Both the position numbers and the translations under genes were made by a program. Shown here piece after piece: positions 9,406 to 17,894 of a stretch of 64,000 bases of DNA. The notes under the pieces are model-generated. The model saw nothing but the letters and a program-made list of their open reading frames with translations. It ran no database searches and was not told where the DNA came from. Numbering within the stretch: position 1 is the first letter of the stretch; every line of letters begins with the position of its first letter. Source of the stretch: Velthaea sp965214335 (GTDB lineage Bacteria; Vulcanimicrobiota; Vulcanimicrobiia; Vulcanimicrobiales; Vulcanimicrobiaceae); NCBI GenBank assembly GCA_965214335.1, contig CBDCBO010000019.1, forward strand, positions 1-64,000. The letters are read 5' to 3'.

Positions 9406-10896
9406 ATGCGAATGGACTTGTTGACTGACGCCGGCCGCACGCTGGAAGCCGTGCACTTCGATAACAGCTTCGCCCGGCTTCCCGCGGCTTTCTACGAGCG
9501 CCGGATGCCGACCGGCTTGCCGAATCCGCGCCTTTTGGCTTTTAGTGCCGATGCCGGGGCCTTGATCGATTTGCCACCCGGGGCAGAACTGGGCGCCGAC
9601 TTCTTGCAATGGGCAAGCGGCAATGCGCTCCTGCCCGGCATGGAGCCGATTGCAGCGATTTACGCCGGTCATCAGTTCGGCACGTTCGTCGCTCAACTCG
9701 GCGACGGTCGCGCGATCCTCCTCGGCGAAGTGGATGCCGCCGGCGGTCGTTGGGAGTTACAACTCAAAGGCGGCGGGCCAACGGCATTTTCACGGTTTGC
9801 CGACGGGCGAGCGGTGCTCCGGTCGACGATCCGCGAGTATCTGTGCAGCGAAGCGATGCATCATTTAGGCATTCCAACCACGCGCGCGCTGTCCATTACC
9901 GGCAGCGATGAACCGGTCTATCGGGAAACCGTTGAGACGGCCGCGGTACTAGTGCGGATGGCGCCGACTTTCGTGCGCTTTGGATCGTTCGAATTGTTCG
10001 CTTCGCGACGTCAGACGGCGGAAGTACAGCTCTTGGCCGACTATGTCATCGACCGGCACTTCGCCCTCGGCGCGTCGGGAAGCGAGCGCTATGCGCAATT
10101 TTTCAGCGAGGTCGTCCGGCGTACGGCGGAACTAATGGCTGCTTGGCAAAGCGTCGGTTTCGCTCACGGCGTCATGAATACCGACAATTTCTCGATTGTC
10201 GGCTTAACGCTCGACTACGGCCCCTTCGGTTTTCTGGACGCCTACGAGCCCGGTTTTATCTGCAATCATACCGATGCCGGAGGCCGTTACGCCTTCGACC
10301 AGCAGCCTTCGATTGGACTCTGGAATTGCTACGCGCTGGCGAACACGATGCTGTCGCTCGTCTCGAAAAACGAGCTTGAAACGGCGTTGGGAACCTACGA
10401 GCACGCGTATCGATTAGCGTATGATGCGCGGATGCGCGCAAAACTCGGCCTGCACGGCATCGAAGCGGCGGACGCCGAAATCGTGCACGACTTGCTTACG
10501 CTCCTGAGCGCCGCGCAGGCCGATTACACGCGCTTCTTTCGCGCCCTGTGCGATGTCGAGATTTCAAGCACGCCGGCTGACGACCGGCTCGCCGAATTCT
10601 TTGCCGATCGCGACGGCTGGTATGCGTGGCAGGCGCGTTACCGGGCCCGCTTGAGTCGAGAACCGGCGGCCGACGCCGCGCGCCGAGCGACGATGCGCGC
10701 CGTTAACCCGAAGTACATTTTGCGCAATTACCTCGCTCAGACAGCGATCGAGCGCGCACAGTCGGGTGACTTTTCCGAAATTACCCGGTTACAGGCCGTT
10801 CTGCGTCAACCGTTCGACGATCAACCGGATTTCGAGGCCTACGCCGCGGCGCCGCCATCATGGGCGAGGACCATAACGGTCAGCTGCTCGTCATAA
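9406..10896 (+). CDS. selO: Protein adenylyltransferase SelO (YdiU, UPF0061)
   Basis: Pseudokinase-fold enzyme (496 residues) that transfers AMP from ATP to hydroxyl side chains of proteins. Recognisable motifs are YAGHQFG, QLGDGRAILLGE, LQLKGGGPTAFSRFADGRAVLRS, EYLCSEAMHHLGIPTTRAL and the metal/active-site stretch HGVMNTDNFSIVGLTLDYGPFGF. The C-terminus ends in the family's redox-type SCSS; in some homologues one of these Cys positions is selenocysteine, and here it is an ordinary Cys codon. The start was placed at ATG 9406 (MRMDLLTDAG) because only then does the length match the family. Confidence 0.93.
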   Translation: MRMDLLTDAGRTLEAVHFDNSFARLPAAFYERRMPTGLPNPRLLAFSADAGALIDLPPGAELGADFLQWASGNALLPGMEPIAAIYAGHQFGTFVAQLGDGRAILLGEVDAAGGRWELQLKGGGPTAFSRFADGRAVLRSTIREYLCSEAMHHLGIPTTRALSITGSDEPVYRETVETAAVLVRMAPTFVRFGSFELFASRRQTAEVQLLADYVIDRHFALGASGSERYAQFFSEVVRRTAELMAAWQSVGFAHGVMNTDNFSIVGLTLDYGPFGFLDAYEPGFICNHTDAGGRYAFDQQPSIGLWNCYALANTMLSLVSKNELETALGTYEHAYRLAYDARMRAKLGLHGIEAADAEIVHDLLTLLSAAQADYTRFFRALCDVEISSTPADDRLAEFFADRDGWYAWQARYRARLSREPAADAARRATMRAVNPKYILRNYLAQTAIERAQSGDFSEITRLQAVLRQPFDDQPDFEAYAAAPPSWARTITVSCSS

Positions 10897-10915
10897 CCGG
10901 CTGAGCTGACGCGTC

Positions 10916-11152
10916 TTACTGGAGATACGTTTCGACGACTTCGGCCGGACGTTCTTGCGTTTGGTTCGGATCTTGACCGAACTCTTCACGCGCCCGGCGT
11001 TGCCGCAGCAAATCCCATAGGCGGTCCAGCGCAACGTTCACATCGTCGAGCCGGCGCCGATCGTCGGCCGTGAGCGCGCTGCCTTTATCGAGCAGTCTGT
11101 GCTCCTCGGCGACGAGGCTTTCGATGTTGGTGTGCAGTTGCTGATCGTCCAC
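10916..11152 (-). CDS. DUF2630 family protein
   Basis: Small soluble, highly charged protein (78 residues, GTG start at 11152), mostly predicted helix. The sequence NIESLVAEEHRLL, then ADDRRRLDDVNVALDRLWDLLRQRRA and an Asp/Asn/Pro-rich tail, matches the DUF2630 family as I recall it. The function of that family is unknown. It lies 28 nt downstream of the MFS gene on the same strand and could be co-transcribed with it. Confidence 0.75.
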   Translation of the reverse strand: MDDQQLHTNIESLVAEEHRLLDKGSALTADDRRRLDDVNVALDRLWDLLRQRRAREEFGQDPNQTQERPAEVVETYLQ

Positions 11153-11180
11153 GCCATCGATCTACCCTCAAACCGGCGAG

Positions 11181-12335
11181 CTATCCTTGACTGCCGGCGA
11201 ATTGCAAGGCCGCGCGGCGGACCGGCCGAACCGGCCGCGCCACAAACAACCAGGGGATGACAACGATCGGCGCCGCCGCGCACAGCGATATTGCGAGCGC
11301 ATAACCGTAACCCCACCCGGCGCATGCCGCAGCGATAAGCGATCCGCCGGTCATACCGATGCCGAATGCGAGATTGTACGACCCCATGGCCGCACCGCGC
11401 GTGCCGGGAGTGCTCCGCTCGAACAATAGACCGATGCCGACCGGTACAACCGCCGACCATGCGACACCCATGCAGGCGCCGGCGATGATCACCTGCAGCG
11501 GTGTTTGGGCATGGGCGGCAAGCAACGCACCGATACATTGCACGACCGCCGTTGGAATCGCTACCAAGCGCGGGCCGTAGCGATCGACGCAGCGGCCGGC
11601 GAAGAATCGCAGCACGAACGTCGTCGTCGCCATCGCGCTAAAGAGCAAGGCGCCGTTGACGATACCGCGCGCGTGAAAGGTGACGATCGCAAGTGCGCCG
11701 TTGACGCCGCCGGCCAAACTACACGCTACGAGAAAGGTAATGGCCGGCAGCCACGCCGAGCGCATGAAGATCTTGCGCGAACGCGGCTTGCGGCGCGCCG
11801 CTTCCGCCGGCAGCGTCATCACGATCAAGGCACCGCAAAGCGCGACCGCGGCGGCGGCAAGGTATTGTTCGCGCTGGATGCCGTGCTGCCAGAGCCAGAA
11901 ACCCGCCGCCGGCGCCGTCGCGAAACTCAGGTTTCCCACCATACCCAAGGTCGACGTCGCGGACACGGCTCGCTCGGGTGCGACAATAGCACTTGCGTAG
12001 GCAAACTCAGCGGTAATATAAGCGGTGATGGCGATACCGCGAACGGCCATGATGAATCCGTCGAAGACGGGGTCGTGAACGACGCCTAGGGCAGCGATCG
12101 ACAGGACGCACAAGCCGGCTGCAACGCGGATGGTAGGCAATCGTCCGCAGCGGTCGGCTAAGCCGCCGATCGGCACGCTGACCGCGAGTGCCGCGATCGG
12201 CCCGGCTCCGATCACGAGCGCGATCGCACCGGGCGATACGCGATCGCCGAGCAACGCCAGCGGCAGCGATCCAAGCGGCACGTTTATCGCAATCTCGATC
12301 AAGAGTGCACTCGCCACCAGAACCGCGTAGACCAT
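11181..12335 (-). CDS. Major facilitator superfamily transporter
   Basis: An integral membrane protein of 384 residues with about 12 helices. It shows MFS-type loop signatures: GGLADRCGRLPTIRVAAG after helix 2 and the pseudo-repeat GRCVDRYGPRLVAI in the second half. Its overall pattern resembles sugar/drug-efflux MFS proteins of the YcaD/AraJ type, but the substrate cannot be read from the sequence. It is divergent from the Rieske gene across 135 nt that should contain both promoters. Confidence 0.8.
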   Translation of the reverse strand: MVYAVLVASALLIEIAINVPLGSLPLALLGDRVSPGAIALVIGAGPIAALAVSVPIGGLADRCGRLPTIRVAAGLCVLSIAALGVVHDPVFDGFIMAVRGIAITAYITAEFAYASAIVAPERAVSATSTLGMVGNLSFATAPAAGFWLWQHGIQREQYLAAAAVALCGALIVMTLPAEAARRKPRSRKIFMRSAWLPAITFLVACSLAGGVNGALAIVTFHARGIVNGALLFSAMATTTFVLRFFAGRCVDRYGPRLVAIPTAVVQCIGALLAAHAQTPLQVIIAGACMGVAWSAVVPVGIGLLFERSTPGTRGAAMGSYNLAFGIGMTGGSLIAAACAGWGYGYALAISLCAAAPIVVIPWLFVARPVRPVRRAALQFAGSQG

Positions 12336-12470
12336 TAAAACAGTCTAACATACTGGCTGCAGTAGGAAACCCGGCACCTGTGAAACTAAGGTAAACGCGT
12401 TTCGGAGCGTGGGGACCGCGCTCCACATTGCGCATGCGTACGAGCACGATATGTTAAGAAGAGGACAGTG

Positions 12471-13103
12471 ATGGGTCACGCTGAGGCGTATAAAGACGAG
12501 GGAACTCCGGGTGAACAAACGCGCCGGACATTCATGGTGCAGGCGACGCTCGCACTCGGCGGCTTGATCGGATTAGGCATCGCGATTCCGGTGGTGACGT
12601 CGCTGATTCCCAGTTCCGACGCGCTGGGATCGAACTGGTCTCCGCTTACCGCGGACGAACTTACGCAACTCAAAAAGTCGACGGACAAGCCGATCAAAGT
12701 CAGCTTCGCGGTGAAAACGAAAGACGGCTATCTGCCTGAAGCGTCGACTGACGAATTCGTGTGGGCCATCAAGTCGGACGAGGCGACGATGAAAGCCAAA
12801 CGGCCCGACTTATTCGAGGGCGCCGCCAAGCTGCCGTATCCGGTCGTCAATATGGGCTTCGTCGTGTTCAGCCCAATCTGCCCGCACCTCGGCTGCCGCT
12901 ACGCTTGGAGCGACCAGCTCAATAAATTCGCCTGCCCGTGCCACGGGTCGCAGTATACGAGTTTGGGCGAACATACGGCCGGGCCCGCGCAGCGCGGCTT
13001 AGACCCACTACCGCTGCGCGATCAGTCGGGAGCAGCGCAAATCACCTGGATCCAGTACGCACAAAACATTCCGGATCACGTCGTTCTCTCGTACTCGACG
13101 TAG
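12471..13103 (+). CDS. Rieske iron-sulfur subunit of a cytochrome bc complex
   Basis: Rieske protein (210 residues) carrying the 2Fe-2S centre that accepts electrons from quinol at the Qo site. The twin-arginine signal anchor is visible (QTRRTFMVQATLALGGLIGLG, roughly residues 17-38), so export should go through the Tat system encoded at 4945-6021. Cluster-binding motifs CPHLGC and CPCHGSQY are intact. ATG 12471 was chosen over a GTG one codon earlier; both sit behind AAGAAGAGG. It precedes the cytochrome b-c gene by 99 nt with no petA/cyt c1-type gene between, which fits the cytochrome c domain being fused to cytochrome b. Confidence 0.93.
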   Translation: MGHAEAYKDEGTPGEQTRRTFMVQATLALGGLIGLGIAIPVVTSLIPSSDALGSNWSPLTADELTQLKKSTDKPIKVSFAVKTKDGYLPEASTDEFVWAIKSDEATMKAKRPDLFEGAAKLPYPVVNMGFVVFSPICPHLGCRYAWSDQLNKFACPCHGSQYTSLGEHTAGPAQRGLDPLPLRDQSGAAQITWIQYAQNIPDHVVLSYST

Positions 13104-13202
13104 GCGTCCGGCATGTTGCATGTGTTTTCTTCGGCGTACGGCCGATCCGCTCGCCGTTATCTGTCGCGCGCCTGCGCGGCCGACTTGTAGAGGCTGTCTT
13201 CG

Positions 13203-14723
13203 ATGCTGACCTGGCTTGACCAACGCACTGGTTTCGTCACTTTAACCAAGGATTTTCTCACCGAAGATGTGCCCGGCGGCGCCAGCTACTGGTACGCCTT
13301 TGGTTCCGCGACGGTCTTCGCGATGCTCCTGCAAATCGTCACGGGCATCTTTTTAACATTCTATTACTCTCCATCGGCGTCGACCGCGTGGGAATCCACC
13401 AAATACATTCAAGATAAAGTGCCACTCGGCCACCTGGTGCTGTCGCTCCATTACTGGGGCGCGTCGGCGATGATCGCGTTCATGGCGATGCACTTGCTGC
13501 AAGTGCTGCTTTGGGGCGCCTACAAGAAGCCGCGCGAATTGCAATGGATCGTCGGCGTCATCCTATTTATCTTGACGCTCGTGCTGGGGCTGACGGGCTA
13601 TCTCTTGCCGTGGGACCTCAATGCGTTGCTCGCATCGAAAGTCGCGATCTCGATTGCCGGATCGGTGCCGGTCGTGGGCGGACCCACCCTTAATTTCCTA
13701 CAAGACGGCGCGAGTATCGGTACGCTGACGATCAACCGCTTCTTCGGCATTCACGTGTGGCTGACGCCGGCAATTCTCGTCGCGCTCGTCGGCGCTCACC
13801 TTGCGATCTTCCGCTGGAATGGGCCGGCCGGTCCGCCGATCGACGAAGCGCCGCGGCTCAAGCCGGGCCGCTTTTGGCCGGATCAAATGTTCATGGACAC
13901 CGTCGTTTCGTTCGCGATGTTCGTCGTCATCTTTGCCCTCGCCGTATTCTCGCCCGTAGGACTCGACGAGAAAGCCGATCCGAACAACACCGCGTTCGTA
14001 CCGTATCCGGCGTGGTACTTCATGGCCTTATTCGCGCTACTCAATATCGTCGGCGGCGTGCAGAACCCGACGATGCTCGAACTGCTCGATCTCGTCGCGA
14101 CCGTCATCGTGCCGGGCGGGCTGGTGCTCGTCCTCATTTTGCTGCCGTTCCTCGATCGCAACCCGTCGCGCCGCCTCTCGCGCCGGCCCTGGGTGCTCGG
14201 CCTTACCGCCGCGACGATGTTCGGTGCGATCGCGCTTAGTGTGATCGGCCAAGTCAACGTGCAAAACCAGCAAGTGCTGCACGGCGTTGCGGGGCCTGGA
14301 GTCGCTCAAGCGGCAACCGCCGAAACCGGTATGAATGGTGCGCCGCCGGTGGAAAAAGTCAGCGATACGAAGGCGAGCGGCGGCGGCGGTGGGACGGGCA
14401 ATGCGCAAGCCGGCGCAACCGTATTTACCGCGAACTGTGCCGGGTGCCACGGCGCCGCCGGTGCCGGGCAAGCCGGCGTCTTCCCACCGCTGGCCAACAA
14501 TGCGTACGTTACCGGCGACGCCAAAGCGGTGATCCACACCCTCAATTACGGTTTAAATGGTCCGATCAAAGTCGGCGACGCCAACTACAACGGCCAAATG
14601 CCGGCTTGGAAGGGCAACTTGACCGATAAGCAGATCGCGGATGTCATCACGTATATTCGCGCCAGTTGGGGCAATAAAGCCGCAGCCGTTAGCGCAGCCG
14701 ACGTCACGGCCGTCGCTAAGTAA
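13203..14723 (+). CDS. Cytochrome b with fused C-terminal cytochrome c domain
   Basis: Core membrane subunit of a quinol:cytochrome c oxidoreductase (506 residues). The N-terminal part is cytochrome b: the family start GFVTLTKDFLTEDVPGG, paired haem His residues in the helix around LHYWGASAMIAFMAMHLLQ and again in FFGIHVWLTPAILVALVGAHL, and the helix around GLTGYLLPWD. The Qo motif reads YPAWYFM instead of the usual PEWY. After the last membrane helices a Gly-rich linker leads to a monohaem cytochrome c domain (from about residue 395, CAGCHG, then QMPAWKG). Fusing cyt b and a c1-like domain makes a two-gene complex with the Rieske protein. A strong terminator follows. Confidence 0.93.
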   Translation: MLTWLDQRTGFVTLTKDFLTEDVPGGASYWYAFGSATVFAMLLQIVTGIFLTFYYSPSASTAWESTKYIQDKVPLGHLVLSLHYWGASAMIAFMAMHLLQVLLWGAYKKPRELQWIVGVILFILTLVLGLTGYLLPWDLNALLASKVAISIAGSVPVVGGPTLNFLQDGASIGTLTINRFFGIHVWLTPAILVALVGAHLAIFRWNGPAGPPIDEAPRLKPGRFWPDQMFMDTVVSFAMFVVIFALAVFSPVGLDEKADPNNTAFVPYPAWYFMALFALLNIVGGVQNPTMLELLDLVATVIVPGGLVLVLILLPFLDRNPSRRLSRRPWVLGLTAATMFGAIALSVIGQVNVQNQQVLHGVAGPGVAQAATAETGMNGAPPVEKVSDTKASGGGGGTGNAQAGATVFTANCAGCHGAAGAGQAGVFPPLANNAYVTGDAKAVIHTLNYGLNGPIKVGDANYNGQMPAWKGNLTDKQIADVITYIRASWGNKAAAVSAADVTAVAK

Positions 14724-14747
14724 CGTAACAAACGCAGGGTGAACGAG

Positions 14748-14778
14748 GAAGCGCCGGCACACTGCCGGCGCTTCTTTT
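14748..14778 (+). terminator. Intrinsic terminator after the Rieske/cytochrome b-c operon
   Basis: A perfect 12-bp stem (arms 14748-14759 and 14763-14774, core GCGCCGGCA/TGCCGGCGC) with a CAC loop, followed by TTTT at 14775-14778. It begins 24 nt after the stop of the cytochrome b-c gene. Confidence 0.9.
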
Positions 14779-15260
14779 GAGTCTGCCACGTATGCGTCGC
14801 GCGAGCACATAGCACGGGCTTGTAATTCGCCTCTGCGACGAGCCGCAATCGTTTACGGCTCAAATCGTGTCGGCCGTCGTCTTCCATTACAGTGGCAGCG
14901 CTGCAGCATTGCCGCTTGTTCAACGCTTTGCGTTTGGTCCGCGCGGAACATGTTCCTAAATTTTTGGCTTGACCTGCCGCTGGTGCTTTGCGCTGCCGGC
15001 CATGGTGTCACTCATCAACGATTCGCCGCCCAAAGGCACCGTCTCACAAGCCGTCGGCTATCGAACACTGCAGACTAAGCAAACGTGACGTTCCCCTGAT
15101 CTTCAGGGTTTCGCGTTTCACTTAAGACCGGCCAGACGAATCATCTCGACTTTAAACGGGCTTTGAGCCCTGCGGAGAGACGGACGCCTGCATTGTTAAA
15201 GCGAAGGGACGACTTGTGAGCCAAGTTCCTGTGCGTTTGGGCATAGCTAGCGGCTAGAGA
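14779..15260. other. Gene-poor stretch, no convincing gene
   Basis: About 480 nt between the terminator and a small membrane ORF. Reading frames are short and interrupted on both strands. One weak hairpin (15094-15108) was seen. Base composition is visibly less GC-rich than the flanking operons. I see no tRNA, repeat or transposase signature. Confidence 0.5.
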
Positions 15261-15602
15261 GTGCAGCCAAATCAACTTAAGCGCAGCCGCGTCGAGCCGG
15301 TCCTCTCTGTTGGCACTATTGTCATGTGTGGATTGCTTATTTTCTCGCTTCTCACAGGGTATTCGGTATGCGGTTCATCCACTGTGACGGGGTTGCTCTA
15401 CCTACTAATATGTACTCTCGGGACGATCGTCTGGGTGCCGGCCTTGTTTTTTGGGCTTCTGATTCATGCGACGACTAAGGGCGGCTACAAGAGCCTAGCG
15501 CGCGTTACAATAGCCCTTATGTTCGTGACATTCGCGGTCTGGGCCGTCGAGGCGCAGCTTTATCCCAGTGCAGAAAAAACGGCTAACCGGTGCAGCCTGT
15601 GA
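15261..15602 (+). CDS. Small hypothetical membrane protein
   Basis: An ORF of 113 residues starting at GTG 15261, with no strong ribosome-binding site. Three hydrophobic segments (about residues 16-35, 43-70 and 79-98) predict an integral membrane protein; one Cys (VCGSS) lies between the first two. I do not recognise a family. Codon use differs from the neighbours, with CTA, ATA and TTA-type codons and lower third-position GC, which suggests recent acquisition or loss of constraint. It could be a real small gene or a remnant; the clear alternation of membrane segments favours coding. Confidence 0.45.
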   Translation: MQPNQLKRSRVEPVLSVGTIVMCGLLIFSLLTGYSVCGSSTVTGLLYLLICTLGTIVWVPALFFGLLIHATTKGGYKSLARVTIALMFVTFAVWAVEAQLYPSAEKTANRCSL

Positions 15603-16123
15603 TAAGCGAAGACCTAGCGGCGCAAGGTGACGCGATACTCGGCAAGACACCGCCCATGATTTGCAAAAATAGCCTGTCAGAGGCTTAATGGCCGACAGAA
15701 GATTGCAACAAATGCACCGCAGGTGCTTACGTAGTTAAACAACTCCGGTTGCCACGATCTTTCTAGACACTGCGATGCTTGTCGAGGATTTCGCGCCGCT
15801 GCGCGGCCGTGCTAAACGCGATTGCGATCGCGTCTCCGCCGCCGGGCCTCCAATGAACGGGATTGACGCTTGCAGCGCGATGTTTCCAGACACGGAAACT
15901 CGCGCCGATCGGCGCTTGTCGGTCAAAGCAGCAGAGTTTTCCCCCCGGGATGTTACTACGATACAAGTACAGTAAGTCAGCGCGATAATAATATGACCTC
16001 GCCACTTCCACCTCGTGCTGCTATTTAAATGACTCGACCGTCAGTAGATGAAATGTCCACATGCGCCCCCGTTACTATCGCGCTAGAACGAAAGCGGGGC
16101 AGATCACGAAGGTCTAGGCCCGG
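15603..16123. other. Intergenic region without a recognisable gene
   Basis: About 520 nt of lower-GC sequence between the small membrane ORF and the 3' end of the GT39 gene. Short ORFs exist on both strands (for example 15763-16011 minus) but none has a family signature, a ribosome-binding site or coding-like composition. The stretch may be eroded DNA of foreign origin. Confidence 0.45.
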
Positions 16124-17830
16124 TTAACGCCCGCTCTCGACCGAGACGCCCGATGTTTGCGCGCAGTGCGGACCGTTGATGCGCAGTAATACGGTATGGC
16201 CATTCGCATCGAGCTGAGTCAACGTTCGGGCAACGCTGTGCGTCAGCGAACGCAACGCCGTGACGTCGGCCCGGCGGGTGACCACATAGGCGGCGTCACT
16301 TGCGCAAATCGCATGCACGTAACTTTCGTCGACGTCGGGATCGATCGTCACGACGCCCGGCGCCGTGTAGAAAATTAAGCCGTTGCCGCCCGAGACGCCG
16401 CGAATCGCGACCCGGTCGCCGGCGTTGCGCTGGCGGTTGATGATGGTCGCCATTTGCGGAATGGGTTTGAGCCGTTCGGCCACCGGCTCACCGATAAAAA
16501 CGATGAACAGCACGAGCACTAAACTTGTTACGGCCAAGACGTATGGCGCCGCGACACGCCCGTCGCGCCGGCCGATGGTTGCAACCGTCGCCAGCGAGCC
16601 GAGCAACATGCCGACGGCGAGCGTTACGAGCTGCGGTTCGACCGCGCCGATCGCCAGTTGATTGCTGCGCCCGAAGGCGACGATGGCAAACGCGATGCAG
16701 CCGACGGTAACCGGAACCACGGCGGCCGAAATGAGCGCCGCCCGCCGGTCGGCACCGCGACTGATACGCTCGAACCACAGGCCGACGATCACCGCCAACG
16801 CCGGGAAGATAAGGGCGATGTAATTCGGCAGCTTCGTTTGCGCGGCACTAAAAAACAAAAACGGCAAGACGGTCCACACCAGCGCCAACCGCGCCAACGC
16901 GCCGCCCGGTTCGCGCGCGGCTCGCCACGCCCGCACGATGCCCATCGGCACGAACGCGATCCACGGGAAAAACCCCAGAATGAGCACCGGGATGTAGTAG
17001 AACCACGGACCACGCTGGTTCTCGATCACGCCGGTGTAGCGACCGACCGTGTAATGGCCGATGAGCTCGACCATCGCGCCCGGCCCGACCCGCAGGCACA
17101 GCAGCACGAACCAGGGCAACGCGACGGCGCCAAACACGAGCGCGGCAATTGCCACGGTTCCGGCTCGCGGCACGACCACCGGACTGCGCAACAGCCACTC
17201 CCAGACGAGCCACCCGCCCACGACCATGACGACGACGACCGGCGCGACCGGGCCTTTGGCCAGCGTGCCGGCGGCGATGGCCGCAGCGCCGCAGACGAAT
17301 GCCGCGATTCGTTTGCCGGCGTCGAGCGCGTCGGCCGAGCGCGACGGCTCGAACGCGCGAAACCACCACAGGATCGCCGCCGCGACGGTCAGGTCGAGCA
17401 GCGCATCCATGATCGCTAATCGGCCCACGATGGCTTGCATCAAGCTCGTTGACAGAATGATCGCGGCGTATATGCCGGCGCGCGTGCCGGCGATGCGCGC
17501 GGCGGCATAACCGACGGCTCCACCCATTGCAATTGTCGCGAGCGCCGAGGGCAAACGCATTGCCAACGCGCCGACCCCAAACAGCTTGGCGAACACCGCA
17601 GCCATCCAGAAATACAGCGGCGGTTGCACGAACCAAGCCTCGCCGTTGAGGTGCATCACGAGCCAATCATGGTAGATCAGCACTTCGCGCGCGACTTCGC
17701 CGTACGCGGTCTCGCTATTATCCCAGAGCGTTCCGGAGCCCAATCCCGGCAACGTGACGAGCGCGGCAAAAAGCGCACCGAGAATCGCCGCGCGCCTGGG
17801 GACCCGGGCCGCAACGTCGGCAAGTCGCAT
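16124..17830 (-). CDS. GT39/ArnT-like membrane glycosyltransferase
   Basis: Polytopic membrane enzyme (568 residues, about 12 helices) of the dolichyl-phosphate-mannose/ArnT/PMT superfamily, which transfers a sugar from a polyprenyl phosphate to an acceptor on the outer face of the inner membrane. The first periplasmic loop has the diagnostic acidic pattern GSGTLWDNSETAYGEVAREVL and then NGEAWFVQPPLYFW; further family features are the LPFLFFSAAQTKLPNYI segment and a small soluble C-terminal domain. ATG 17830 was chosen because it starts just before the first membrane helix and leaves 64 nt to the divergent tetrapyrrole operon. Donor and acceptor (lipid A, protein or glycan) are not determined. 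Confidence 0.85.
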   Translation of the reverse strand: MRLADVAARVPRRAAILGALFAALVTLPGLGSGTLWDNSETAYGEVAREVLIYHDWLVMHLNGEAWFVQPPLYFWMAAVFAKLFGVGALAMRLPSALATIAMGGAVGYAAARIAGTRAGIYAAIILSTSLMQAIVGRLAIMDALLDLTVAAAILWWFRAFEPSRSADALDAGKRIAAFVCGAAAIAAGTLAKGPVAPVVVVMVVGGWLVWEWLLRSPVVVPRAGTVAIAALVFGAVALPWFVLLCLRVGPGAMVELIGHYTVGRYTGVIENQRGPWFYYIPVLILGFFPWIAFVPMGIVRAWRAAREPGGALARLALVWTVLPFLFFSAAQTKLPNYIALIFPALAVIVGLWFERISRGADRRAALISAAVVPVTVGCIAFAIVAFGRSNQLAIGAVEPQLVTLAVGMLLGSLATVATIGRRDGRVAAPYVLAVTSLVLVLFIVFIGEPVAERLKPIPQMATIINRQRNAGDRVAIRGVSGGNGLIFYTAPGVVTIDPDVDESYVHAICASDAAYVVTRRADVTALRSLTHSVARTLTQLDANGHTVLLRINGPHCAQTSGVSVESGR

Positions 17831-17894
17831 CGAATCCTGGGCTTTAGGCGGACTGCGCGCGGAGTCCCGGGCGCACTCATCAAACGAAGAGCAC

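Noticed and set aside
15093..15112. Hairpin CCCTGA-TCT-TCAGGG followed by TTT
   Set aside because: Only six base pairs and no real T run, with no gene ending just upstream.
16658..17419. Long open frame of 253 codons opposite the GT39 gene
   Set aside because: Arg/His/Asp-rich translation typical of an antisense shadow of a GC-rich membrane-protein gene.
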